Shown: in pieces, positions 43,972-52,229 of the stretch | Layout: each line of letters opens with the position of its first letter | Numbering within the stretch: the first letter of the stretch is position 1 | From: Lysobacteraceae bacterium NML08-0793 | Lineage (GTDB): Bacteria > Pseudomonadota > Gammaproteobacteria > Xanthomonadales > Xanthomonadaceae | Assembly (NCBI GenBank): GCA_002798275.1 | Contig: NWQR01000002.1 | Span: 558,001 to 622,000, forward strand | Length of the DNA: 64,000 nt | Reading direction: 5' to 3' | Program-made: the position numbers and the translations under genes | Notes under the pieces: model-generated | Databases searched by the model: none | The model's input: the letters and a program-made list of their open reading frames with translations, nothing else | What the model was told of the DNA's origin: nothing

Positions 43972-46716
43972 ATGCGCAAGACATGTCTTGGTCATGCCAT
44001 CTTTTCCGCCTTGACCCTCACCCCGGCGCTGGCATGTGCGCAAGCTGCACCTGCCGAAGATCCGGCATCACGGCAACTGGACAAAATCACCGTTACCGGC
44101 TCACGCATTCCGCGCACCCAAGTGGAAGGGCCGGCCGCCATCACCACGGTTTCTGCCGAGCAAATCGAGGCCAGCGGCTTTACCTCGGTGCCCGAGCTTT
44201 TGCGCTCACTCTCGCAAAACGGCGGCGAAACCCAAGGACAGCAATCCTCGATGGGCGCCGCCACCACACCCGGCGCACAGCAGGTCAGTCTGCGTGGGCT
44301 TGGCCCCAATCACACCTTGGTGCTGATAAATGGTCGCCGCGTGGCCGACTTCCCGCTGCCGCTGCAAGGACGCAGCAACTTTACCGATGTGGGCAATATC
44401 CCGTTGGGCATGATTGAGCGCGTGGAAGTGCTGACCGGCAGCGCATCGGCGATTTACGGCTCTGATGCGATGGCCGGGGTAATCAACTTCATCCTGAAAA
44501 AATCGCCCGACGGCACCAGCATCGACTATCGCTACGGCAATACCCATCGCGGCGGCGGGCAGTCGCAACGCCTGACTCTCACCAGCGGCTTCGAGCGCGA
44601 TGCCTTCAGCGCCGTGTTCGGGCTGGAAGTGCAGCAGAAAAAACCACTTTGGGCAGCGCGTCGCAATATTCAGGACTCCACCTTGGATGCCCCCGATGCC
44701 GATGGCCGCCTGCCGCGCCTGATTGCCGAAATCTACGACGATGACGAAGGCGAAAACATCGCCCCCGCCGATGCCTGCACGACGCTTGGCGCGCTCAACC
44801 AAGGCAGCACGGTCTTGGCACAGGGCGACTACGGCCCGTACTGCGGTAGTGCGCTCGCCATTGCCTACAACACCATCGAACAGCAGCGCAAAGGCATCAA
44901 TGTTTATGCTGCGCTGAATTACGATTTTTCCGACCGGCTTGGCTGGTTTGCCGATCTGCAACTGGGGCGGCAAAAAGTGGCGCTGCTCAATACTCCGACC
45001 CGCTGGGCGTTTCAGGATCCGGCCTCGACACGCAATTACGCCAATGTGTTCTACAACGAAAGCACCGGACGCTACGAAGCCTGGTGGCGGCAGTTTGCCC
45101 CGGAAGAAATGGGCAGCCTGCGCCGCGCCATGAATCGCAATACGCAAAAAACTCTGGCCATTGCCACCGGATTTGAAGGCAGCTGGAATGAAAACTGGCA
45201 ATGGGCCGCCACCCTCAACCATGCCCAATACAAGGCCGATGTCAGTTTTGCGCGCATCCACGCCGATGCAGCCAATCGCCTTTTCCTCGGGCAGCGGCAA
45301 GGCTATGACGCCGATGGTTATGCCATTTACCGCGCCGATCCGGCACGCCTGTTCCGAGCGCTTGATGTCGCCGAATACGACGCGATTGCCGTCACCTCCA
45401 CTTTCCATCCGAAAGCGCAAACCGACACACTCTCGTTCACGCTCAATACCCCGGCGCTGTTCCAGATGCCCGTAGGTGATGCCGGTTTTGCCGGCGTTGT
45501 GGAATATGGCCGTCAGTCCTATGACATCCATCCCGATCCCCTTGCGCTCACCACCGACTACTACGGTGCCCGTTATGGCGATGGGCGCGGCAAGCGCAAT
45601 CACTGGAGTGTGGCGGGCGAGACGCGCCTGCCACTAATGAGCACGCTCGATGCCAGCCTCGCCGGTCGTTATGACCGCTACCACTATGCCGGCAATCATC
45701 CCGGCAAGTTCACCTACAGCCTGGGACTGGAATGGCGCCCGCTAGAAAGCCTACTGCTGCGCGGCTCCTACGGCACCGGCTTCCGTGCACCCGATTTGCA
45801 CTATCTGTTCGCCGGTGAAGATTATTTCCGCACCCGTGCCACCGACCACTACCGCTGCCGTCTGGCCAACCCCGACGCGCCGATTGCCGACTGCCGCAGC
45901 AGCCTACGGCGTGCCCGCGTGACCCATATCCGCACCGGCAATCCGGATCTAGACGTGGAAACCAGCACTTCGTTGACTGCGGGCATCGTCTGGTCGCCGA
46001 CAGCGGATTTCGACATCTCGCTGGACTACTACAACATCCGCATCCGCAATCAGGTACAGGATTTCAGTATTGATGCCCTGCTGCGTGACGAGGCCAGCTG
46101 CCGCCTCGGCATCAGCCCGGATGGAAAGCCCGTGGATGCGGCATCGCCCACTTGCGTGGATGCCATCGCCCGAGTGATGCGCGATGGCGCCACGCTGACC
46201 GGCGTGCGCTTCAACCCAATCAATATCGCGCGCGAAGCTACTTCCGGCTTCGACCTTGCCAGTCACTATCGTCTGCGCACCGAGGCCGCTGGTGATTTTC
46301 GCTTCCGCGCCAGCTACAGCTGGGTACACAAGCACACCAGCCAGCAATATCCCGGCGACCCGGTAGAAGACCAGCTGGCCGTGGACAGCGGCTATTACAT
46401 CCCGCGCAGCAAGGCCAATCTTGGTGCCAGCTGGGAAATGGGGCCGATGGGACTGTCGCTATACGGACATCGCCTGGGGCGTATCGCCAATTACGATAAC
46501 AACGCCTGGACCCGAGCCAGTTGGCGCCTGAATGCCGGCACGCATTACGACATCAATGCCCAACTGCGCATTGCCTTGTCGGTCAACAATGTGCAGGACA
46601 AGATGCCGCCGCGCGACCCGACCTATACCTCATATCCTTATTACGATATTTCTTGGTATGACTCGGTCGGGCGCAGCTATTGGTTGCAACTGACCTGGAA
46701 GCCCGGCAAGCAGTAA
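43972..46716 (+). CDS. TonB-dependent outer membrane receptor
   Basis: The 914-residue protein has a signal peptide (MRKTCLGHAIFSALTLTPALACAQA), a TonB-box region near ITVTGSR, and a plug domain (about 50-190) with VSLRGLGPNHTLVLINGRRVAD, IERVEVLTGSASAIYGSDAMAGVINFILKK. A long beta-barrel follows and ends with WYDSVGRSYWLQLTWKPGKQ. GGAGG lies five bases upstream of the ATG. It is divergent from the cyanophycinase, with a 194-bp shared promoter region, so uptake of cyanophycin fragments is a reasonable guess. The substrate cannot be read from sequence. Confidence 0.92.
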   Translation: MRKTCLGHAIFSALTLTPALACAQAAPAEDPASRQLDKITVTGSRIPRTQVEGPAAITTVSAEQIEASGFTSVPELLRSLSQNGGETQGQQSSMGAATTPGAQQVSLRGLGPNHTLVLINGRRVADFPLPLQGRSNFTDVGNIPLGMIERVEVLTGSASAIYGSDAMAGVINFILKKSPDGTSIDYRYGNTHRGGGQSQRLTLTSGFERDAFSAVFGLEVQQKKPLWAARRNIQDSTLDAPDADGRLPRLIAEIYDDDEGENIAPADACTTLGALNQGSTVLAQGDYGPYCGSALAIAYNTIEQQRKGINVYAALNYDFSDRLGWFADLQLGRQKVALLNTPTRWAFQDPASTRNYANVFYNESTGRYEAWWRQFAPEEMGSLRRAMNRNTQKTLAIATGFEGSWNENWQWAATLNHAQYKADVSFARIHADAANRLFLGQRQGYDADGYAIYRADPARLFRALDVAEYDAIAVTSTFHPKAQTDTLSFTLNTPALFQMPVGDAGFAGVVEYGRQSYDIHPDPLALTTDYYGARYGDGRGKRNHWSVAGETRLPLMSTLDASLAGRYDRYHYAGNHPGKFTYSLGLEWRPLESLLLRGSYGTGFRAPDLHYLFAGEDYFRTRATDHYRCRLANPDAPIADCRSSLRRARVTHIRTGNPDLDVETSTSLTAGIVWSPTADFDISLDYYNIRIRNQVQDFSIDALLRDEASCRLGISPDGKPVDAASPTCVDAIARVMRDGATLTGVRFNPINIAREATSGFDLASHYRLRTEAAGDFRFRASYSWVHKHTSQQYPGDPVEDQLAVDSGYYIPRSKANLGASWEMGPMGLSLYGHRLGRIANYDNNAWTRASWRLNAGTHYDINAQLRIALSVNNVQDKMPPRDPTYTSYPYYDISWYDSVGRSYWLQLTWKPGKQ

Positions 46717-46733
46717 TTGCACGCCGCCGAAAA

Positions 46734-46765
46734 CCACAACGCCCGGTTGATACCGGGCGTTGTGG
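46734..46765. terminator. Bidirectional terminator between receptor gene and dacC
   Basis: A perfect 13-bp stem (CCACAACGCCCGG and its complement) with a 6-nt loop lies between the converging genes, 17 bp after the receptor stop and 20 bp from the dacC stop. It can serve both transcripts, though the T-runs are short. Confidence 0.75.
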
Positions 46766-46785
46766 ATTGCGTGTGCGTCACGGGC

Positions 46786-48042
46786 TTATAGCGATGCCCA
46801 CCACATGCGGATTTCGTGCCAGAGACGCTTGAAAAAGCCACCTTGCTCCACGGCTTCTAGGGCAATCAGCGGGGCGCTGGCGATTTCCTTGCCATCGAGC
46901 ATGACCCGCACCGTACCGATGGGCTGCCCCTTTTCCACCGGCGCAACCAGCGTGGTTGGGACATCCATGGTGGATTTCAGATTGGGCGCACTACCGCGCG
47001 GCAGGTTGACGATCAATGGCTGTGCCACGCCCAGATTGACTTCATCCACCTGGCCTTTCCACAGTCGCTGTACGGCAATCGGCTTGTCGGCTTCAAACAG
47101 GCGGTGGCTTTCGTAAAAACGGAAGCCCCAATTGAGCAGCGCCTGCGAATCGGCAGCGCGTTGTTCTTCGCTGCTGCCACCAAGAATCACGCTGACAAGG
47201 CGCTGATCCCCACGCTTGGCCGAAGCCATCAGGCAATAACCGGCGGCTGCGGTATGGCCGGTCTTGATGCCGTCCACCGAATCATCCCGCCACAACAGCA
47301 GATTGCGATTGGGCTGGGTAATCGGACCGACGGTGAACTCCTTGAGGCTGTTGTAGGCATAGGCCTCCGGGAAATCGCGCGCCAGCGCGCGACCTAACAA
47401 TGCCAGGTCGCGGGCGGTGGACAGATGCGCCTCGTCGGGCAGCCCCGTGGCATTCACAAAATGGGTATTGGCAAGCCCAAGCTGCTTGGCATAGCTGTTC
47501 ATCAGGCTGGCAAAGGCGTCCTCGCTACCGGCCACATGTTCGGCCAGGGCAATCGCAGCGTCATTGCCGGACTGCACCACCATGCCTTTTTCCATCTCGA
47601 TCAGCGGCGCGGTCTTGTTGACTTCAAACCCGCTGTAACTGCCGTCGGTGCTCGCCCCGCCCTTGCGCCAGGCGTTCTCGGTCATCATCACCTGGTCGTC
47701 GGGTTTGAGATTGCCCTTGGCCATTTCCGCGGCAATCACATAGCTGGTCATCACCTTGGTGATGCTCGCCGGTGGCAGTTTTTCATCGACATTTTCACCG
47801 GCCAGCACTTCGCCGCTGGCCGCATCCATCACCAGCCAGGCTTTGGAAACGCGCGGAGCCGGTGCATCCGGAATGGCGATCGCAGCGGTGTTTTCCGCCG
47901 TTGCAGGCGTGCTGCTGGTTGCCGCTGCCGCAGACGGGCTCGGGCTTTCGGTTTGCGCACTGGCATTGGCAATAGCAAGCGCGATGACAATCGCCAGTGC
48001 GGCGGGCGTCAGGGCAAAAACAGTCGAGGATTTCAGTTTCAT
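46786..48042 (-). CDS. dacC: D-alanyl-D-alanine carboxypeptidase (PBP5/6 family)
   Basis: The 418-residue protein has a signal peptide (to about residue 30), then an Ala-Pro-rich linker and a transpeptidase-like domain. The active-site motifs are SxxK in ASITKVMTSY, SxN in SGNDAAIALAEH and KTG in IKTGHTAAAGYC. A C-terminal beta domain precedes an amphipathic end (GGFFKRLWHEIRMWWASL) that anchors it to the periplasmic face of the inner membrane. It trims the terminal D-Ala of peptidoglycan pentapeptides. It lies downstream of rlpA and mltB, the usual grouping. Confidence 0.95.
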   Translation of the reverse strand: MKLKSSTVFALTPAALAIVIALAIANASAQTESPSPSAAAATSSTPATAENTAAIAIPDAPAPRVSKAWLVMDAASGEVLAGENVDEKLPPASITKVMTSYVIAAEMAKGNLKPDDQVMMTENAWRKGGASTDGSYSGFEVNKTAPLIEMEKGMVVQSGNDAAIALAEHVAGSEDAFASLMNSYAKQLGLANTHFVNATGLPDEAHLSTARDLALLGRALARDFPEAYAYNSLKEFTVGPITQPNRNLLLWRDDSVDGIKTGHTAAAGYCLMASAKRGDQRLVSVILGGSSEEQRAADSQALLNWGFRFYESHRLFEADKPIAVQRLWKGQVDEVNLGVAQPLIVNLPRGSAPNLKSTMDVPTTLVAPVEKGQPIGTVRVMLDGKEIASAPLIALEAVEQGGFFKRLWHEIRMWWASL

Positions 48043-48099
48043 TTTTCAGTTGTTCTGCCGCCGCAGCGACATTTCAATGGAGATAAACAGTGCTGTGGT

Positions 48100-49311
48100 T
48101 TACTGGCGCACTTGGGTGGGCTGACCAAAGCCGAGATTGGCAATCTGGGCAACCCGGGCGGACACGCTGCTTTCCGACAAGGGTCCTACGCGCAATCGCC
48201 ATACCCGCCGGCCGTTGACCGCCGCATCCATCAGGCGCGCCTCCGCCACACCGGCGCGTTGCAAGGTTTGCAGTGCGCGCTCGGCGTTATCAATGCTGGC
48301 AAAGCTGGCAACCTGCAATTCAACACCGCTACTCATCGCCGGGCTTGTGGCCGCCGCCGATACGGCTGCTGCGGGAGCCGGAGTGGGTGTCGGTGTCGGC
48401 ACGGTCTGCGGTGGCGTTGCCGTTGTCGCCGTGGCCGTTTGCGGCATCTGGCGCATTGCCGGGTCGGGCTTGCCGGGTACGCCGGTGGCGATGCGAATCT
48501 GACGCTCGCGCATCCAGGCATCGAACTCGTCGGCATTGGCAATCCGGCCATTGTTCTGTATCTGGAAGCGATGCCCGGCAGATGCCGCCCCCTGGACGCT
48601 GGCCGATGGCGCAACTGCCACTGCCGCCTCCGTATCGCCAGGCAGCAGTGCGCGCACCTCCACTCTGGCGGTACCGGCTTCGCGGAAGCCCAGTTTCACG
48701 GCTGCGGCATAGCTAAGATCAATCAGGCGGTTTTCATGGAACGGGCCGCGATCGTTGACACGCACCACCACAGACTTGCCATTGTCCAGATTGGTTACAC
48801 GGGCAAAACTTGGCAGTGGCAGATTGCGATGCGCCGCGGTGAAGGCATACATGTCATACACCTCCTGATTGGAGGTGCGGCGGCCATGAAACTTGTTGCC
48901 GTAATACGAGGCGCGGCCTTGTTCCACATAACCGCGATGGTCGTCCATCACCGTATAGCGCTTGCCCAGCACGGTATAGGGCGAACGGTTGCCCACCGCC
49001 GAGCGTGGCAGATGCACAACTTCCGGCTCGGGAATGGCATCCACGTCCGGGATGTAGTCCGGCACGGTGTCTTTCACGCCCGGCGCATACAGGCCACCGG
49101 CCACATAATTGCCGCGCTTGGACGGGTCTTCCTGCGCCGGGGCATAAGGAGAAACTCGGCGCTGGGGAGCACCGGCAGCGCCCGCTGCCCCGCTAGTCTC
49201 ACTGCCTTTGCCACCGACCGGCGCCGGGGCTGCCGGTTTCTTCGGGCTGCTGCCACATGCGGCCAGCAGCAATGCAAGCCCGGCCAATACGGGAAGCCGC
49301 ACGCCGTCCAT
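48100..49311 (-). CDS. rlpA: Septal ring lytic transglycosylase RlpA, lipoprotein with SPOR domain
   Basis: The 403-residue protein starts MDGVRLPVLAGLALLLAACGSS with lipobox LAAC. A double-psi beta-barrel domain (about 130-220) includes QGRASYYGNKFHGRRTSNQEVYDMYAFTAAHRNLP and VVRVNDRGPFHENRLIDLSYAAA. After a low-complexity Ala/Thr/Pro linker, a SPOR domain (about 320-400) binds denuded glycan at the septum. RlpA cleaves glycan strands lacking stem peptides. Its ATG overlaps the mltB stop by one base. Confidence 0.94.
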   Translation of the reverse strand: MDGVRLPVLAGLALLLAACGSSPKKPAAPAPVGGKGSETSGAAGAAGAPQRRVSPYAPAQEDPSKRGNYVAGGLYAPGVKDTVPDYIPDVDAIPEPEVVHLPRSAVGNRSPYTVLGKRYTVMDDHRGYVEQGRASYYGNKFHGRRTSNQEVYDMYAFTAAHRNLPLPSFARVTNLDNGKSVVVRVNDRGPFHENRLIDLSYAAAVKLGFREAGTARVEVRALLPGDTEAAVAVAPSASVQGAASAGHRFQIQNNGRIANADEFDAWMRERQIRIATGVPGKPDPAMRQMPQTATATTATPPQTVPTPTPTPAPAAAVSAAATSPAMSSGVELQVASFASIDNAERALQTLQRAGVAEARLMDAAVNGRRVWRLRVGPLSESSVSARVAQIANLGFGQPTQVRQ

Positions 49312-50426
49312 CAGCCAGAAACTCCGGCGCGAATCGCCTGCGCCAACTGATGCACCGCCATGGTGTACATCGGTGAGTGATTGTAACGGCTGATGACATA
49401 GAAATTGCCGTACACAATCCAGTATTCACGCCCCTGGCTGCCCTCGAAGTTCAACACCGTGGCGCCATCGCGGCGCGGCTGACTAGGCTCCGGGCGATAG
49501 CCGCGGGCGGCAAGCTCAGCCAAGGTGTAGATCGGCTCAATGTTTTCCGGCGTCCACTCCGGCAGGCTCGGGTCTTTCACCGCACGCGCCACCACCGGCT
49601 CGCCGCGCTGCCAGCCATGCACCACAAAATAGTTGGCGATGGAGGCGAAGACGTCGGATTTTTCGTTCAGGATATTGCGTTGGCCATCATGATTGCCGTC
49701 TTTGGCCCAGAGACGATAGCTGGACGGCATGAACTGCCCCATGCCCATCGCCCCGGCATAACTGCCCTTGATGGCAGTGATGTCCAGATGCGGCTCGGCC
49801 TTTTGCAGCGCGAACAATTGCGCCAGCTCGCCGGCAAAAAACGGCGCACGACGCGGGTAGTCGAAGGCCAAGGTATAGAGCGCGTCCAGCACCCGGTAAC
49901 TGCCCATATTGCGACCGAACTGGGTTTCCACCCCGATGATGGCGACGATGTACTCGGCCGGCACTCCGGTTTCTGCGGACACGCGCTCAAGTGCGGCGCG
50001 GTTGTCCCGGTAGAACGCTACGCCGCCATTGATGCGCGCATCGTTCAGGAAAATCGGTCGGTAATCCTTCCAGGGGCGCACCGCTTCTGCCGGGCGAGAA
50101 ATCGCCTCGACAATCCGCGGCTGCGGCTTGGCTTGCGACAAAATCGCGCGGATATACAGCGGGTCAACGCCATAGGTTTCGGCGGTGTACTGGATGAAGT
50201 TGGCCTCGCGCTGGGCGCGCGGAATCTCCGGGTTGACCACATTGTCCGGCGCTACCGGGCGTTTTTCCGGCTGATTCGGCAAAGCCGGACGCGCCGGTTT
50301 GACCGGGGCGGCCACCGGCGCAGGGGATGGCTCAGCCTGCGCGGCCTGGGAATTGGACGAAGGCGCATGGCTGGCACAGGCAGCCAATGCGAGTGGGAGT
50401 GTCAGGGCAAAAGTGCGTCGAATCAT
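49311..50426 (-). CDS. mltB: Membrane-bound lytic murein transglycosylase B
   Basis: The 371-residue lipoprotein begins MIRRTFALTLPLALAACASHAP (lipobox LAAC). The catalytic Glu is in AIIGVETQFGRNMGSYRVLDAL (about residue 165), and AMGMGQFMPSSYRLWAKDGNHDGQRN (about 225-250) is a family signature. MltB cuts glycan strands, leaving 1,6-anhydro-MurNAc ends. It overlaps rlpA, so the two wall-cleaving enzymes are coupled. The mature protein is probably attached to the outer membrane. Confidence 0.95.
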   Translation of the reverse strand: MIRRTFALTLPLALAACASHAPSSNSQAAQAEPSPAPVAAPVKPARPALPNQPEKRPVAPDNVVNPEIPRAQREANFIQYTAETYGVDPLYIRAILSQAKPQPRIVEAISRPAEAVRPWKDYRPIFLNDARINGGVAFYRDNRAALERVSAETGVPAEYIVAIIGVETQFGRNMGSYRVLDALYTLAFDYPRRAPFFAGELAQLFALQKAEPHLDITAIKGSYAGAMGMGQFMPSSYRLWAKDGNHDGQRNILNEKSDVFASIANYFVVHGWQRGEPVVARAVKDPSLPEWTPENIEPIYTLAELAARGYRPEPSQPRRDGATVLNFEGSQGREYWIVYGNFYVISRYNHSPMYTMAVHQLAQAIRAGVSG

Positions 50427-50507
50427 CCTCGGGAGGTTAGCATGCCTGCCCGATAGCGACGAGTACGCCGCGAGATGAAAATGACTCCACTGTTCATTTA
50501 CTCCGCT

Positions 50508-51344
50508 TCAGGGCTTGCTGACCCGGCCGAGCAACGCCAGCAACAGGCGGACGGCAATCATCACGCCAACCAGCATCCGCACTGGCAGTGCATGTTTTGC
50601 CGCATCGAACTTGCGGAAATACCGCCACAGGCCGCGATGCTTATGCCATTCCACAAACAACGGATTGCTGCGCGATGACACGCCGCGCCAATGCAAAACA
50701 TCCACCGTGTTGACGCAGGCCACCTGCGCGCCTGCCGCCCGCACCCGGCGACAAAAATCCAAATCTTCGGCATGCAGGCGATAGCCCACGTCAAAGCCGC
50801 CGATTTTTTCGAACAAATCGCGCGGCAGCAGCATCAACGCGCCGGAGATGGCCGGAACCGGCTGGACTTGCCGTGCTTCATCGCGGGCGATGGCAAGGTT
50901 TCTTGCCGCACGGCTTTGCAGCATGGCGACAAAATCCGGGTCATGACGGCGCGCTGCCGCATCGGCGTTTCCGGCCTCGTCGTGCAATTGCGCCCCGACC
51001 AGTGCGCCGCCTAGGCCAGCCGCCGCATCGCGCAGACGCACTAGGGTGTCCTGCTCGACCAGCAAATCCGGGTTGACGAAGGCAAGCCAAGGCGCGCTGC
51101 TTTCCGCCGCCCCCTGATTGCAGGCCACGGCAAAGCCGGGATTGTCGAGATTGGCGACAAAACGCAGCCGTTCATCAGTCAATGCCCGCCGCTGCACGAT
51201 GGCCATCGTGTCATCGCAGGAGCCGTTATCGACCACTCGAACTTCGGTCACCCCGTCGGCATCGAGCAATCGCGTCAGGCATTCTTCAATGGTCGAGGCA
51301 CTCTGGTAGCTCACCACCACGGCAGCGATATCGTTTGCGCTCAT
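50508..51344 (-). CDS. Glycosyltransferase family 2 protein
   Basis: The 278-residue protein has a GT-A fold: VVVSYQSASTIEECL at the N-terminus, LAFVNPDLLVE as the DxD-like region (about residue 90), and GGFDVGYRLHAEDLDFCRRVRAAG (about 190-212), the acceptor-side motif with the ED catalytic pair. It resembles rhamnosyl- or galactosyltransferases of the WbbL type, but the donor cannot be told. The C-terminal hydrophobic stretch (about 255-274) may contact the membrane. It overlaps the upstream glycosyltransferase-like gene by 4 bp. Confidence 0.85.
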   Translation of the reverse strand: MSANDIAAVVVSYQSASTIEECLTRLLDADGVTEVRVVDNGSCDDTMAIVQRRALTDERLRFVANLDNPGFAVACNQGAAESSAPWLAFVNPDLLVEQDTLVRLRDAAAGLGGALVGAQLHDEAGNADAAARRHDPDFVAMLQSRAARNLAIARDEARQVQPVPAISGALMLLPRDLFEKIGGFDVGYRLHAEDLDFCRRVRAAGAQVACVNTVDVLHWRGVSSRSNPLFVEWHKHRGLWRYFRKFDAAKHALPVRMLVGVMIAVRLLLALLGRVSKP

Positions 51345-52177
51345 GCAAACAGATCATCCTGCGGCGAGGCTTCCATTGCCTGCGCATACAACGTCTGCAA
51401 TTGCTCGCGGCTGCCGCGCAACGGGTCTTCGGTCAAAAACGCATATAGCCTGGGGCGATAATCCGGCCAGCGCACGGCAATCACATCCTGATCGCCTTCG
51501 CCCTGCCAAGATTCATGGTCGCGGCTCACAAACGCGGTTTCGCACAGCACATTGCGCCAGCCCATTGCAGAAAGCCGCAGCGAGTAATCGGTCAGCGCCG
51601 CCGCCCAACTGGAAAAACTTTCGCCATCGAGCAGGCCGCTGCGCTTGCGTGGCGCACCACGCAAAATCACCGCATGGGTGCCTGCGGTCGGCAACTCCTG
51701 ATGCAGCGGCGGCATGCGTGCGGCGGCCACGGCGATACGTGTCGCTTCGGGCTCTGCCTGAATCTGCCCCATGCGCGGCCAAGCCACGCAGTCGCCGGCA
51801 TTGCTCCACGGAGTAGCAGTGCCGATGGTCGGGTCGCGGTGCAGACAATGCTGCAATTGCACCAGCCAGCCCGGTGTGGGGCGCACATCCGGCGCCAGCA
51901 CCACGATATCCAGATCGCCGCAGGCACGCACGCCTTCGGCCAAGTGCGCGGCCTCACCCACCGGCTGCTGGCGGCGGGTGTATTCGGCTTGCAGACGGGT
52001 GGATTTCAGCCAGCGCTGGATGATTTCCATGCCACGCGGCCCGGCCTGAGCATCGTCCAGCAGCCATACTCGGGTAGCGGCGGGGGTGGTGCGTTCAAGC
52101 GCGGCCAGACACGCATCCAGCGCGGCATCATCGGTGCCGATGGGTAGCAGAACGACAGGCAAGTCTTGCGGGTTCAT
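51341..52177 (-). CDS. Glycosyltransferase-like protein
   Basis: Starting at MNPQDLPVVLLPIGTDDAALDACLAAL gives 278 residues; a longer frame runs into purL and is rejected. The opening strand, DLDIVVLAPDVRPTPGWLVQLQ (about 83-104, in the position of a DxD region) and the middle TPWSNAGDCVAWPRMGQ segment suggest a GT2-like fold. The usual DxD is not obvious, so activity is uncertain. The gene overlaps the next one as ATGA, and both are 278 residues long, which hints at a duplicated pair acting on the same glycan. Confidence 0.6.
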   Translation of the reverse strand: MNPQDLPVVLLPIGTDDAALDACLAALERTTPAATRVWLLDDAQAGPRGMEIIQRWLKSTRLQAEYTRRQQPVGEAAHLAEGVRACGDLDIVVLAPDVRPTPGWLVQLQHCLHRDPTIGTATPWSNAGDCVAWPRMGQIQAEPEATRIAVAAARMPPLHQELPTAGTHAVILRGAPRKRSGLLDGESFSSWAAALTDYSLRLSAMGWRNVLCETAFVSRDHESWQGEGDQDVIAVRWPDYRPRLYAFLTEDPLRGSREQLQTLYAQAMEASPQDDLFA

Positions 52178-52229
52178 CCGGGCACCTCGACACGGGCGGC
52201 CTGCCGTTGCTGACAGGCCGCCGGTTTCA

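Noticed and set aside
43778-43984. Seventy-residue N-terminal extension of the cyanophycinase overlapping the receptor start.
   Set aside because: It would remove the lipoprotein signal from the N-terminus and cover the divergent promoter region.
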